A stretch of DNA of 64,000 bases from Natrononativus amylolyticus (GCF_024362525.1 NZ_CP101458.1:2728001-2792000), one strand, 5' to 3'. Positions 52,189-60,462 are shown, counted from the first letter of the stretch. A program made the numbers and translations. Notes: a model not told the origin generated them from the letters alone.

Positions 52189-52554
52189 ATGAGCGCCGAG
52201 ACGACACCCACCGACGCCGAAATCGCCTGCTTCGAGGCGGGGATCAAGTTCGGGTCGCTGTACCACCAGTTCGCCGGCACCCCGCTCACCCTCGAGAGCG
52301 CGCCGTCTCTCGCGGCGGCCATGGAGGCGGCGATCGAGAACCAGCCCCACTGCCGGGACGTCGCCGTCACCGTCCGCGAGGCCGAACTCGAGGCCGAACT
52401 CGCGGAGTCGGCCGCCGACTACACCGAGCTGACGGGACGCTTTCTCGAGGTCGAACTCCTCGTCGACTACGAGGGTCGGGAGGTCGTCGCGCGCATGGAG
52501 ATGGAAGGAGGGTACCCGATGATGCGCGTCGTCTCCGTCGGCCGGGAGGGGTGA
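52189..52554 (+). CDS. mptD: Dihydroneopterin aldolase, archaeal MptD type
   Basis: A 121-residue protein. ACFEAGIKFGSLYHQFAGTP is the hallmark of archaeal MptD (former DUF372) and IENQPHCRDVAVTV, RFLEVELLVDYEGREVVARM follow. MptD converts 7,8-dihydroneopterin derivatives in the folate/methanopterin-type pterin pathway. The start at ATG 52189 fits the family; the frame extends nine codons upstream without a good reason. It is divergent from the Azf-like gene. Confidence 0.88.
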   Translation: MSAETTPTDAEIACFEAGIKFGSLYHQFAGTPLTLESAPSLAAAMEAAIENQPHCRDVAVTVREAELEAELAESAADYTELTGRFLEVELLVDYEGREVVARMEMEGGYPMMRVVSVGREG

Positions 52555-52680
52555 GGCGTCGGCCGAACACTATCAGTTTCGAAACCGGCACGCCGTTTTC
52601 CGGATACCGGCCTCGAGAGCGCGGTTTTCACTTTCACTTTCGGGCGACCTTTTAACCCATGTGGGGCTGAACTGACAGTC

Positions 52681-53124
52681 ATGAGTCAAGCATCACTGAA
52701 CGACGACGAGCTGTTCGGCGAGGCGGCAAGCGAGATGCGATCGGACGTGGAGAACTCCCTCGAGAAGGCCTGGGACGCCCTTCCCGAGGCCGACGACGTC
52801 TGGGAGACCGACGCCGAGAACGTACTCGGCGTGCTCAACGGGCTGAAGTCGGCGCTCGACGCCGGCGACGCCGAAGATCACCTCCGCGACGCCAAGAAGT
52901 GGTTCACGATGGGCCAGCGCGCCGACGCCTTCGAGGACGCCGACGACCTGGAAGAGGAGATCGCCGATATCGAGGAAGCGATCGAGGACATCTCCGAGGC
53001 CGGCGAGCAGGTCGGCGACCTCACCTCGACGATCCCCGCGCTCCGGGGCACCCTCGAGAGCGCCGAGCCAGCCGACGACGCGGACGAAGACGCAGACGAG
53101 GAGTCCGACGAAGACGACGAGTAA
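52681..53124 (+). CDS. DUF5790 family haloarchaeal protein
   Basis: A 147-residue, highly acidic helical protein: MSQASLNDDELFGEAASEMR, SLEKAWDALPEADDVWETDA, VLNGLKSALDAGD and DAKKWFTMGQRADAFEDADDLEEEIA, then a coiled-coil-like helix and a poly-acidic tail. This is the pattern I associate with DUF5790, restricted to halophilic archaea. No enzymatic motif is seen. TTTTAAC about 30 nt upstream is a probable promoter element. Confidence 0.8.
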   Translation: MSQASLNDDELFGEAASEMRSDVENSLEKAWDALPEADDVWETDAENVLGVLNGLKSALDAGDAEDHLRDAKKWFTMGQRADAFEDADDLEEEIADIEEAIEDISEAGEQVGDLTSTIPALRGTLESAEPADDADEDADEESDEDDE

Positions 53125-53154
53125 GCAGGTCGTCGACCGTCCGAACACACCGAC

Positions 53155-53892
53155 TTATCGGCGCTCGGGCCGCGAGACGTCCCGCGATTCGACCGCCTCG
53201 AGCAGCCGCGCCAGCGAATCGGCTGCTAGCTCGAGCAGCCGCGTCCCGCGCTCGGCGCTTCCCTCCCCGGGATCGCCGACGACGCCGTTTTCGGTAAACT
53301 CCGCCGAGTCGTGCGCGAGGTTCGTGTGGCTAACCCACTCCCCCCAGCCGTCGGCACCACCCTCACGGGCCTCCTCGATGCGGTCTTCCCGAACCAGGTC
53401 GGGATGGACGTGGCGCATCAGCGCCGTCTCGAGCGGGCCGCCGTGGCCCATGTCGCTCGAGTGGTCGCCGACGGCCTCGAACCAGGTGAACGAAACGGCG
53501 TAGGCGTCGTCGTGGCGGGTGATGGTGCCTGCGACCTCCCTGAGCGCGTCGACGTTCCCGCCGTGGCCGTTGGCGAGAACGACCCGATCGAACCCATGGG
53601 AAGCAAGGCTGTCGACCGACTCGCGGACGTACCGTCGGAACGTTTCCGGGGACACCCACATCGTGCCGGGAAACTGGCGGTGTTCCTCGGCGACCCCGAT
53701 CGGAACCGTGGGGGCGACGACGACCTCGCCGTCGAAGCGGTCGACGCCCGCGTCGGCGACCGCCGTCGCCGCGAGCGTGTCGGTTCCGAGAGGGGCGTGT
53801 GGGCCGTGTTGTTCGGTGCTCCCGACCGGCAGCACTGCGAGTTCCGTCTCCGTCGCCTCGACGTCGGTCCACGTCGCGTCCGCGAGATGCAT
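53155..53892 (-). CDS. Creatininase family amidohydrolase (possibly ArfB/MfnB-like)
   Basis: A 245-residue metal-dependent hydrolase. LAVLPVGSTEQHGPHAPLGT carries the Glu and two His that bind metal; VLANGHGGNVDALREVAG and DMGHGGPLETALMRHVHPDL carry the rest. Haloarchaeal members are often annotated as the formamide hydrolase ArfB of riboflavin and F420 synthesis; creatininase proper is unlikely in this setting. MHLADATWTDVEA was chosen as start, matching the family; an ATG 6 nt upstream also exists. Confidence 0.88.
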   Translation of the reverse strand: MHLADATWTDVEATETELAVLPVGSTEQHGPHAPLGTDTLAATAVADAGVDRFDGEVVVAPTVPIGVAEEHRQFPGTMWVSPETFRRYVRESVDSLASHGFDRVVLANGHGGNVDALREVAGTITRHDDAYAVSFTWFEAVGDHSSDMGHGGPLETALMRHVHPDLVREDRIEEAREGGADGWGEWVSHTNLAHDSAEFTENGVVGDPGEGSAERGTRLLELAADSLARLLEAVESRDVSRPERR

Positions 53893-53999
53893 GCAGACGG
53901 CAACGAGGTGGGAAGTCTTGTAGCCGACGGCTCGGCCTCGAGTGAACACACGCGATAGCAGGGTGAAACGGTAACCGGCCGCCTCCCGACTGACCACAC

Positions 54000-54344
54000 A
54001 TGGACGACGAAACCCGTCAGCAGGGCGTCGAACTGGGCGAGCTGGGCACGCAGCTACAGAACCACGACTACCCGGCGAGCCAGGACGAACTGCTCGAGGC
54101 CTACGGCGACGAGACGATCGATCTCGCGTCGGACGAGACGAGTTTCGGCGAACTCCTCGAGCCGCTGAACGAGGACGAGTACGCCTCCTACGACGAGGTC
54201 GAGCAGGCGATCATGAACATGGTCGGCGACGAGGCGATCGGCCGGAAGAACTACAGCGACCGAACGCCCCCGGCGCCGGGTGAGGACCGACAGGAAGAGG
54301 GCGCACCCGGCCAGGAGGGCCAGGACGAAGAGGACTCCTTCTGA
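54000..54344 (+). CDS. DUF5789 family protein
   Basis: A 114-residue acidic protein. The N-terminal ~85 residues have the DUF2795/DUF5789 pattern of short alpha-beta repeats: LGTQLQNHDYPASQDELLEA, LASDETSFGELLEPLNEDEY and VEQAIMNMVGDEAIGRKNY. The tail is low complexity (GEDRQEEGAPGQEGQDEEDS). The function is unknown. It converges on the ABC exporter gene with no gap. A promoter is likely in the 107 bp shared with the divergent creatininase-family gene. Confidence 0.82.
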   Translation: MDDETRQQGVELGELGTQLQNHDYPASQDELLEAYGDETIDLASDETSFGELLEPLNEDEYASYDEVEQAIMNMVGDEAIGRKNYSDRTPPAPGEDRQEEGAPGQEGQDEEDSF

Positions 54345-56282
54345 TCAGTCGTCCTGGCGCGCCTCGGTGCGGGCGGTCCGCTGCTGGGCGCGTTCGATGA
54401 ACTCCTGGGGGAGTTCGTCGATCTCGCCGGCCTGGACCCCCCAGAGGTGGGCGTAGAGACCGTCGTTGGCGAGCAGTTCGTCGTGCGTGCCCCGCTCGAC
54501 GATCTCGCCGCCCTCGAGGACGACGATCTTGTCGGCGTCCTTGATCGTCGAGAGCCGGTGGGCGATCGCGAACGTCGTCCGGTTCTCGGTGAGCCGGTCG
54601 ATCGAACGCTGGATCAGCATCTCGGTTTCGGTGTCGACGTCGCTGGTCGCCTCGTCTAAGATCAGGATGTCCGGGTCCTTGAGGATCGCGCGGGCGATGG
54701 CGACCCGCTGGCGCTGGCCGCCGGAGAGTTTGACACCGCGCTCGCCGACCATCGTGTCGTAGCCGTCGGGGAGGTTCTGGATGAAGTCGTGGGCTTCGGC
54801 GGCCTTGGCCGCCTCGACGATCTCCTCGCGACTGGCGTCGAACGTGCCGTAGGTGATGTTCTCCTCGACGGTGCCGTAGAAGAGGTACGACTCCTGGCCG
54901 ACGTAGCCCATCGACTGGCGCAGGCTCGGTAGCGAGACGTCCCGAATGTCCTGACCGTCGATCCGGATCGACCCCTCGTCGACGTCGTGTAAGCGCAAGA
55001 GGAGCTTGAGGACCGTCGACTTGCCGGCGCCGGTCGGGCCGACCAGCGCGAGCGTCTCGCCGCCCGGCACGTCGAAGCTGACGTCTGCGAGGATCGTCTC
55101 CTCGTCGTTGTAGCCGAACGTGACGTCGTCGTACTTGACGTAGCCGTTCTGTACCTCGAGCGGGTCCGCGTCGCTGTCTGTCTCGATGCGCCCCTGTTCG
55201 TCCATCAGACCGAAGATGCGCTCGCTCGAGGCCTCGGCGCGCTGGTACATGTTGATCACCTGCCCGAACTGCGCCATCGGCCAGACGAGTTGCTGGGTAT
55301 AGAGGATGAAGATGACGAACGTCCCGGTCTGCAGCGTACCGGTGAACGGCCCCGGCGCCGTCCCCGTGAACACCCAGTAGCCGCCGACGACGAACGTCAG
55401 GACGAAGCCGATCCCCGAGATCAGCTGGAGACCGGGGAAGAACTTGATGCGCAGCCAGATGGCGCCCCAGTTCGTGTTGTAGTACTTGCGCGAGACGTCG
55501 TCGACGCGGTCGGACTCGAACTCCTCGGTGTTCGAGGACTTGATCACCTGAATGCCGCCCAGATTGTTCTCGAGTCGGGAGTTGACTTTTCCGACCGACG
55601 AGCGGACGGCGGCGTACTTCGGCTGGATCTTCTTGACGAAGATGTAGGTGAAGATCGCGATCAGCGGCACGGGTGCCAGCGAGATCAACGCCAGCTGCGG
55701 GTTGAGCCAGAACAGCAGGAAGCCGATTCCGACGACCATCACGATCAGCCGCGTCGCCGAGTTCAGCCCGTCGTTGAGAAAGCGCTCGAGCTGGTTGACG
55801 TCGTTCGAAAGCACCGACATCATCTCCCCCGTCTGCTTGTTCGAGAAGAACTCCATGTCGAGACGCTGCATCTTGTCGTAGGTCGCCGTCCGGACGTCGT
55901 GCTGGATGTCCTGGGAGAACGAGTTAAAGCCCCAGTTGCGGACCCAGTGAAAGATCGCCCCGAGCGCGAACGAGCCGGCGATGGCGACGACGACGAACCA
56001 GAACTGGCCGTCCTGGGTCGCGGGCAGCCAGGATTCGGGGAGGGCGCTCAGCGGCACCTGGTCGTGAAACAGCGCGTCGCCGAACAGGGAGTCGATCGCC
56101 ACACCGAGGAGGAGCGCGGGGAGAAGATCGAGCGCCCTCGCAAAGATACTCGCGAGCGTTCCAACAGTCACGGAGAACCAGTAGGGACGACCGAACTCGA
56201 AGAGCAACCGGCGCATCGGGCTATCGATGTTCTCCCGTTGCTCCTCGAACGGATCGTCTTTTTCCCAGTCGACGCTGCTCAT
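54345..56282 (-). CDS. ABC exporter with fused transmembrane and ATPase domains
   Basis: A 645-residue half-transporter. Six transmembrane helices occupy about 40-360, then comes a nucleotide-binding domain with GPTGAGKSTVLKLLLRLHDV (Walker A), GYVGQESYLFYGTVEENITY (Q-loop), the signature LSGGQRQRVAIARA, DPDILILDEATSDVDTET (Walker B with Glu) and AIAHRLSTI (H-loop). It would work as a dimer to export a lipid, peptide or drug; the substrate is unknown. The start is ATG 56282, giving the N-terminus MSSVDWEKDDPFEEQ; a longer frame by 27 nt is possible. DUF192 lies upstream in the same direction. Confidence 0.93.
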   Translation of the reverse strand: MSSVDWEKDDPFEEQRENIDSPMRRLLFEFGRPYWFSVTVGTLASIFARALDLLPALLLGVAIDSLFGDALFHDQVPLSALPESWLPATQDGQFWFVVVAIAGSFALGAIFHWVRNWGFNSFSQDIQHDVRTATYDKMQRLDMEFFSNKQTGEMMSVLSNDVNQLERFLNDGLNSATRLIVMVVGIGFLLFWLNPQLALISLAPVPLIAIFTYIFVKKIQPKYAAVRSSVGKVNSRLENNLGGIQVIKSSNTEEFESDRVDDVSRKYYNTNWGAIWLRIKFFPGLQLISGIGFVLTFVVGGYWVFTGTAPGPFTGTLQTGTFVIFILYTQQLVWPMAQFGQVINMYQRAEASSERIFGLMDEQGRIETDSDADPLEVQNGYVKYDDVTFGYNDEETILADVSFDVPGGETLALVGPTGAGKSTVLKLLLRLHDVDEGSIRIDGQDIRDVSLPSLRQSMGYVGQESYLFYGTVEENITYGTFDASREEIVEAAKAAEAHDFIQNLPDGYDTMVGERGVKLSGGQRQRVAIARAILKDPDILILDEATSDVDTETEMLIQRSIDRLTENRTTFAIAHRLSTIKDADKIVVLEGGEIVERGTHDELLANDGLYAHLWGVQAGEIDELPQEFIERAQQRTARTEARQDD

Positions 56283-56339
56283 TACCCCGACTGAATGGAC
56301 GGTCAGCAATAAACGTTGCCTACGAATCGAAATACCCCG

Positions 56340-56831
56340 CTACTCGTACTCGATGCGAACCTCGTCGCCGACGTCGATGCCGGTTTCGTTCGCGTAGCCC
56401 CGAGGCACCTCGAGCACCCACTGCGCTCGCCCCGAGTAGCGCAGATCCTCGCCGTCCTCGCCGGGTTCGGGCGCCCGCGCGTGGTGAATCGTCGTGATCT
56501 CGCCGTCGCTTCCGACGAAGATGATGTCGATGTCGAAGTCCATCTCTCGCATGACGTAGGTGCGCTCGTCCCCGCTCGAGTGGACGAACAGCATTCCGGA
56601 GCCGTTCTCGAGGGAGTCGTGGTCGCTGAGTCCCGTGTAGCGCTCCCGCCAGGTGTCGGCGACGTCGGCGTCGACGGTCGCCAGCGTCGAGTTGTCGCCG
56701 TCGACGACGGTCACGGTCGCCCGGTCCTCGGTGAACGGCGACGGGAGGAGACCGATCTGGACGAGTACGAACCCGACGAACACCGCGACGGCGGCGAACA
56801 GGAGGGACTTCCAGACGGTCTCGCGGTTCAT
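56340..56831 (-). CDS. DUF192 family membrane-anchored protein
   Basis: A 163-residue protein. One N-terminal transmembrane helix (about 8-28) is followed by a DUF192 beta-barrel: VADTWRERYTGLSDHDSLEN, GMLFVHSSGDERTYVMREM, DFDIDIIFVGSDGEI and QWVLEVPRGYANETGIDVGD. DUF192 proteins are small, mostly extracytoplasmic, and often near transport or lectin functions without a known reaction. It ends 57 bp before the ABC exporter gene and shares its direction, so co-transcription is possible. Confidence 0.9.
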   Translation of the reverse strand: MNRETVWKSLLFAAVAVFVGFVLVQIGLLPSPFTEDRATVTVVDGDNSTLATVDADVADTWRERYTGLSDHDSLENGSGMLFVHSSGDERTYVMREMDFDIDIIFVGSDGEITTIHHARAPEPGEDGEDLRYSGRAQWVLEVPRGYANETGIDVGDEVRIEYE

Positions 56832-56893
56832 CCAGTGTCACTGTGGGACGAGAAAGTAAAGGTTATTCGGGCGCGCCGGTTTCAGTAGCGTAC

Positions 56894-56967
56894 GGGCTCG
56901 TGGTCTAGCTGGTTATGACGCGGCCTTTACAAGGCCGAGGTCGGTGGTTCGAACCCGCCCGAGCCCA
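56894..56967 (+). tRNA. tRNA-Val (anticodon TAC)
   Basis: A 74-nt cloverleaf. The acceptor GGGCTCG pairs with CGAGCCC, discriminator A; the anticodon stem CGGCC/GGCCG encloses TTTACAA (TAC); the T-arm is GGTGG-TTCGAAC-CCGCC. CCA is not encoded. A tRNA-tail hairpin module follows at once. Confidence 0.95.
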
Positions 56968-56972
56968 CTGTT

Positions 56973-57113
56973 GCTGTCGCGAACAAGTACGTGAGCGACA
57001 GCGCCGTGATGCGAGTGGCGGGTTCGAAGTAGAGAAGTCGCAGCCCGCGAAGCCGAGCGAAACGAGGCGAGCGGGACCGTCTTCGCGTAGTTCGAACCCG
57101 CCCGAGCCTACTA
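56973..57113 (+). repeat. tRNA-Val tail hairpin module
   Basis: Hairpin A: GCTGTCGC (56973-56980) and GCGACAGC (56995-57002). Hairpin B: GCGGGTTCGAA (57018-57028), the inverted T-arm of the tRNA, opposite TTCGAACCCGC (57091-57101), the direct T-arm copy that continues CCGAGCCTA like the tRNA end. The loop is rich in GAGCGAAACGAGGCGAGC. No other tRNA parts are present, so this is not a second gene. Confidence 0.82.
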
Positions 57114-57192
57114 CTGACGAAAAAATAGCACCGCGAGAAAACGAACGTAGAGAAGACTGGCGGTCGAAATCGGTGCACAGCCGGCTCATCGG

Positions 57193-57630
57193 TCAGTGAG
57201 TCAGTCGAGCCCGGAGCTGGCCGATGAGCCCGTCGCCGGATTCCGCCTGGAGCTCCGCGTGGAGCCTCGAGTTCTCCGGTTCGTCCTTGATTACCAGCCG
57301 GAGGTACGGCTCGAGCTGGGTTGCGTTCTCCGAGAGGATGACGGAGTGGTTGTTCTCGTCGTGGTTGACGACGTTCGCGTCGGCGAGTTTGGGAACGTGA
57401 CACTGCACGGACGAGACGTAAACGCTCTTGTACTCGTTCTTGGCGACCTCCTCGGGAGGGACATCGTGCTCCCAGCCGGCGACCTGTTCGGCCAGCGACG
57501 AGAGTTCGATCGGCTGGTCGTACCCACGGAGCGCGTAGAGCAGGTATCGCCGACGCCGGTTGGCGAGCAACTCGAGAATCGTATCAGCAGTCAATCTCGA
57601 TGACTCCTTATCCGTGGTAAGCGCTTCCAT
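57193..57630 (-). CDS. Haloarchaeal winged-helix (DUF7344-like) regulator
   Basis: A 145-residue protein. ADTILELLANRRRRYLLYAL is the typical opening of haloarchaeal DUF7344-type HTH domains, then ELSSLAEQVAGWEHDVPPEE and SVYVSSVQCHVPKLADANVV, the DNA-recognition and wing region. The C-terminal ~45 residues are acidic helices. It probably regulates nearby or unknown genes; no target is visible. ATG 57630 aligns with the family start; a longer frame by nine residues exists. Confidence 0.85.
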   Translation of the reverse strand: MEALTTDKESSRLTADTILELLANRRRRYLLYALRGYDQPIELSSLAEQVAGWEHDVPPEEVAKNEYKSVYVSSVQCHVPKLADANVVNHDENNHSVILSENATQLEPYLRLVIKDEPENSRLHAELQAESGDGLIGQLRARLTH

Positions 57631-57846
57631 AACACAATAGAATCTCTCCGGCCGCAAAAGGGTGTCTTGAATATCCGCAAATCCAACAGACAGGGCTTGA
57701 GCCCCTTATCTTCGCGAGACTGTCCGGTCTGCATAATGGTTGCTTAGGCGCCGATTGACGCCGCTCGAGGCGGGAACTACGAGCGTGGCGACGAAACGGC
57801 CGGCATTCGAAATCCTTTTTTACGTCATCGACGGAGGTTGAGGTGC

Positions 57847-57920
57847 GCCGCCTTAGCTCAGACTGGGAGAGCACTCGACTGAAGATCGAGCTGTCCCCGG
57901 TTCAAATCCGGGAGGCGGCA
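57847..57920 (+). tRNA. tRNA-Phe (anticodon GAA)
   Basis: A 74-nt cloverleaf. The acceptor GCCGCCT pairs with AGGCGGC, discriminator A; the anticodon stem CTCGA/TCGAG encloses CTGAAGA (GAA); the T-arm is CCCGG-TTCAAAT-CCGGG. CCA is not encoded. Fragments of this tRNA recur in both orientations in the next 180 bp. Confidence 0.96.
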
Positions 57921-57954
57921 TTTTTCTGCGAACAACGTGAGCAGTGAAAATGCT

Positions 57955-58096
57955 CCCGCCCGGATTTGAACTAGACCGAGGTTCTGCGAGCGAAGCGAGC
58001 AGGTTCTCGGGCGTAGTTCATAATCCGGGAGGCGGTATCCGGATTTTACGCGACTCTCACTCGAGAAGTTACCGGACTCGACTGAAGGTCGAGCTG
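57955..58096 (+). repeat. tRNA-Phe tail module with an anticodon-arm copy
   Basis: CCCGCCCGGATTTGAAC (57955-57971) is an inverted T-arm copy; GCGAGCGAAGCGAGC (57986-58000) is the core; GTTCATAATCCGGGAGGCGG (58016-58035) is a direct copy of T-arm plus acceptor. Forty bases further, ACTCGACTGAAGGTCGAGCTG (58076-58096) matches the tRNA anticodon arm at 20 of 21 positions. The order of parts is scrambled relative to a tRNA. Confidence 0.85.
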
Positions 58097-58100
58097 CCCT

Positions 58101-58274
58101 GTGGGTGTAGCGCGCGTCAAGGACGTCGGTCTCGAGACCGGCGTCGCCGACCGTGCGGCTGCCGTCGCCACAAACGAGGCCGACACGTGGCTCCTCTACG
58201 AGTACGAGCGCGATGGTCCCGTAGACTCGCTCGAGGAGGCGGCCGAAACGCTCCGGACGGCCGAACGCGAATAA
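58101..58274 (+). CDS. Small hypothetical protein (57 aa), uncertain
   Basis: A GTG-initiated frame of 57 residues, VGVARVKDVGLETGVADRAA followed by AVATNEADTWLLYEYERDGP and an acidic helical end, LEEAAETLRTAERE. Composition is haloarchaeal (acidic, few Lys). It begins right after the tRNA-Phe relic, so the true start or completeness is doubtful; it may be the remaining end of a longer gene cut by that duplication. No family assigned. From 58275 to 58550 no other gene is convincing. Confidence 0.45.
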   Translation: MGVARVKDVGLETGVADRAAAVATNEADTWLLYEYERDGPVDSLEEAAETLRTAERE

Positions 58275-58550
58275 CGGGTCGGCCGGCCACGAGTCAGCGG
58301 CTGATCTCGAAACCCCACCGCAACTGGACATCGTTCGCCGGCGGATCGGCGAACGCGACGACGACCGCCCCGTCGTCGAGTGAAGGTCCATCGCGGCGGC
58401 GCTTTCCGCCCAGACGTTTCGAACGGCGGGCGTGACACCGAGGTCGTGGGGACGGCACTCGCGTCGTCCGGTCCCTGCCACGGATCGAACGACTAATGAG
58501 AGATGTTAACTCTACACAGGACATCGACCTAACCGGAAGACTCCCACACC

Positions 58551-59132
58551 ATGTCTACTCGACAGCCGGACCGCGGGGAGAACCCGCTCGTCACCCGGAA
58601 AACGTCGGACGAAACGGAGGGTGAGTTCGTCAGGTTCGAACTCACGTTCCACCCTGGCGACGAAGCGGTCGGGAAAGCGCTCGGTCTCGAGCACGAACCG
58701 TGGCCGATCGACTTCCCGACGGAGCACGTTCACCCACAGCAGTCGGAACGCTGGCGGGTGCTCTCGGGAGGGCTGGGCGTCGCGTTCGAAGGCCGCGAGG
58801 AGATACTCGGACCGGACGACACCGTAACGCTTCCGGCGGGGGTTCCTCACCGGGTCTGGAACCCGCTCGCCGAGCCGAGTCGCGTCGTGCTGGAGTTTCG
58901 TCCGGCGCTCGACGCACAGGAACTCACGGAGACGCTGTACGTTCTCGCACAGAGGGGTGAAACGGGGAAGGACGGGCGGCTAAAGCCGCTCCAGTTCGCG
59001 GTGACTGTGGCGGCGTATCCAGACCAGTTGTACCCGACGGGAGTCCCCGTCACGGTTCAGAAGAAACTCGCTCGCCTCCTCGCGCCCCTCGGGCGTCGAC
59101 TCGGCTACCGGGAGAGTTACGACCTCGATTGA
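58551..59132 (+). CDS. Cupin domain protein
   Basis: A 193-residue protein with one cupin barrel. TEHVHPQQSERWRVLSGGLG is cupin motif 1 (two His, Glu) and LPAGVPHRVWNPLAEPSRVV is motif 2 with the remaining His. The C-terminal ~70 residues are helical (FAVTVAAYPDQLYPTGVPVT, KKLARLLAPLGRRLGYRESY). Metal-dependent dioxygenase, isomerase or simple ligand-binding roles are all possible. ATG 58551 is preceded by ACCTAACCGGAAG without an obvious Shine-Dalgarno site. Confidence 0.88.
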   Translation: MSTRQPDRGENPLVTRKTSDETEGEFVRFELTFHPGDEAVGKALGLEHEPWPIDFPTEHVHPQQSERWRVLSGGLGVAFEGREEILGPDDTVTLPAGVPHRVWNPLAEPSRVVLEFRPALDAQELTETLYVLAQRGETGKDGRLKPLQFAVTVAAYPDQLYPTGVPVTVQKKLARLLAPLGRRLGYRESYDLD

Positions 59133-59146
59133 ATCGACCGTGACCG

Positions 59147-59178
59147 ATAGCGGCCACTGAAAGTCAGTGCCGACCCGG
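59147..59178 (+). repeat. Relic end of the 25988-26111 MITE-like element
   Basis: ATAG, then six bases, CTGAAAGTCAGTGC, three bases, CCCGG occurs here with exactly the spacing found in the left end of the element at 25990-26021. The remaining parts of the element are not recognisable, so this is a solo or decayed end. Confidence 0.6.
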
Positions 59179-59349
59179 CCGTGGGACGAAACGCGGTTCG
59201 GAGTTAGCAACGCGAACGAGAACTGCGAACATTGCGACAGGTGTACAATGTTGTTACCGTATAGTTGTCCAGTTGCGACGGCGCAGACGAAGGTTGGTGG
59301 CCGCCGTCCACACAGGCAGAGTTATGATTGTTGTGTGCAAACACATGTC

Positions 59350-60252
59350 ATGGGAGAGCGCATACGCAAGCGGTCGGTCGACACAACCCAGGGCGATGGG
59401 ATTCCCCGCGACGACCGGGTGCTCAGAATTACACGGTGGAGCGGGTACGTGATCGCTCCGGTGTTGTTCCTGGCGTTCGTCTCACTGTACGGGGCGCCGG
59501 GTAGCACGGAACGGTACTTCGCCTGGGGGATCTCCCCCGATCTCACTCCGCTGCTGATGGGGGCCGGGTACGGTGCCGGCGTGTACTTCTTTTACCGAGT
59601 CGTCACGACCGACGAGTGGCATCGCGTTCACGTCCTGTTTCCCGGCATCGCCGTGTTCACCCTCGCAATGGGGGTCGCGACGGTCCTCCACTGGGACGCC
59701 TTCACGCACGGCCACTTCTCCACGTGGCTGTGGGTGTTTCTCTACGTGGTGACGCCGGTCCTCATTCCTGCCCTCTGGGTGTACAACGGTCGGACCGATC
59801 CCGGGAAACCGGCACCCGGTTACGTAACGGGAGGAGAAACGACCACCGGGAACGGTTCGCCCGACGACGCGGCGGTTCCGTCCGTCGTCCGGTGGACGAG
59901 CGGTTTCGTCGGCGTCGTGCTGACGGCGGCGATCCTGATTCTGTTCGTCTGGCCGGAGCCGATGATCGACCGGTGGCCGTGGGCAGTAAGCCCACTCACC
60001 GCCCGGGTGTTGCTGGGATGGGCCTTCGTGTTCAGCGTCGTCAGCGTCTTCTTCGCGTTCGAAACCCGCAGGAGTGCAGCCAAAATTCCAATCGAGAGTC
60101 TGGTCATCTGGTTCGGATTGCTACTCGTCGGGTTTGCTCGATCCTGGGGTGACGTGGATTCGGCGAACCCGATCATGTGGGTCGTTCTCGGAGGCATCAC
60201 GGTCTATCTCGTGGGTCTATCGGCGCTGTACGTGCTGATGGAGCGGCGGTGA
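59350..60252 (+). CDS. Polytopic membrane protein, hypothetical
   Basis: A 300-residue protein beginning MGERIRKRSVDTTQGDGIPR, with about eight hydrophobic helices from residue 30 onward, including YVIAPVLFLAFVSLYGAPGS, LTPLLMGAGYGAGVYFFYRV and VRWTSGFVGVVLTAAILILF. Two similar halves (a WSGYVIAP-like and a WTSGFVGV-like opening, each followed by a tryptophan-rich helix) suggest internal duplication. The family is not recognised. The frame continues upstream to 59167 but only with polar sequence, so ATG 59350 is preferred. Confidence 0.75.
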   Translation: MGERIRKRSVDTTQGDGIPRDDRVLRITRWSGYVIAPVLFLAFVSLYGAPGSTERYFAWGISPDLTPLLMGAGYGAGVYFFYRVVTTDEWHRVHVLFPGIAVFTLAMGVATVLHWDAFTHGHFSTWLWVFLYVVTPVLIPALWVYNGRTDPGKPAPGYVTGGETTTGNGSPDDAAVPSVVRWTSGFVGVVLTAAILILFVWPEPMIDRWPWAVSPLTARVLLGWAFVFSVVSVFFAFETRRSAAKIPIESLVIWFGLLLVGFARSWGDVDSANPIMWVVLGGITVYLVGLSALYVLMERR

Positions 60253-60462
60253 TCGCTCGACCGCGATCGACAAGTGAGTCCTCGCAGCCCACGTGGTCGC
60301 AGCGAACCGACGCCGGCGAGTCACACCTCAGAAACGTCTCAGCAGGATTCGAATCCTGACGGCGGCCACTCTGGCCGTTCGAGAGCGAACTGATCGTCCG
60401 ATACGCAAGCAAGCGCGCTCGTAGATCGGAGACGGACAGTCGGTCGGCCGTCGGCGGATCGA

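Noticed and set aside
57088-57113. Possible second tRNA-Val
   Set aside because: Only the T-arm and part of the acceptor are present; no D-arm, anticodon arm or 5' acceptor strand exists nearby.
56905-57189. Frame encoding AGSNHRPRPCKGRV antisense to tRNA-Val
   Set aside because: Same artefact as above: the anticodon and T-arm of the tRNA read on the other strand.
58294-58524. 76-codon minus-strand frame ending LRWGFEISR
   Set aside because: Only the last ~30 residues look protein-like; the rest is arginine-rich. Without homologues I could not support it as a gene.
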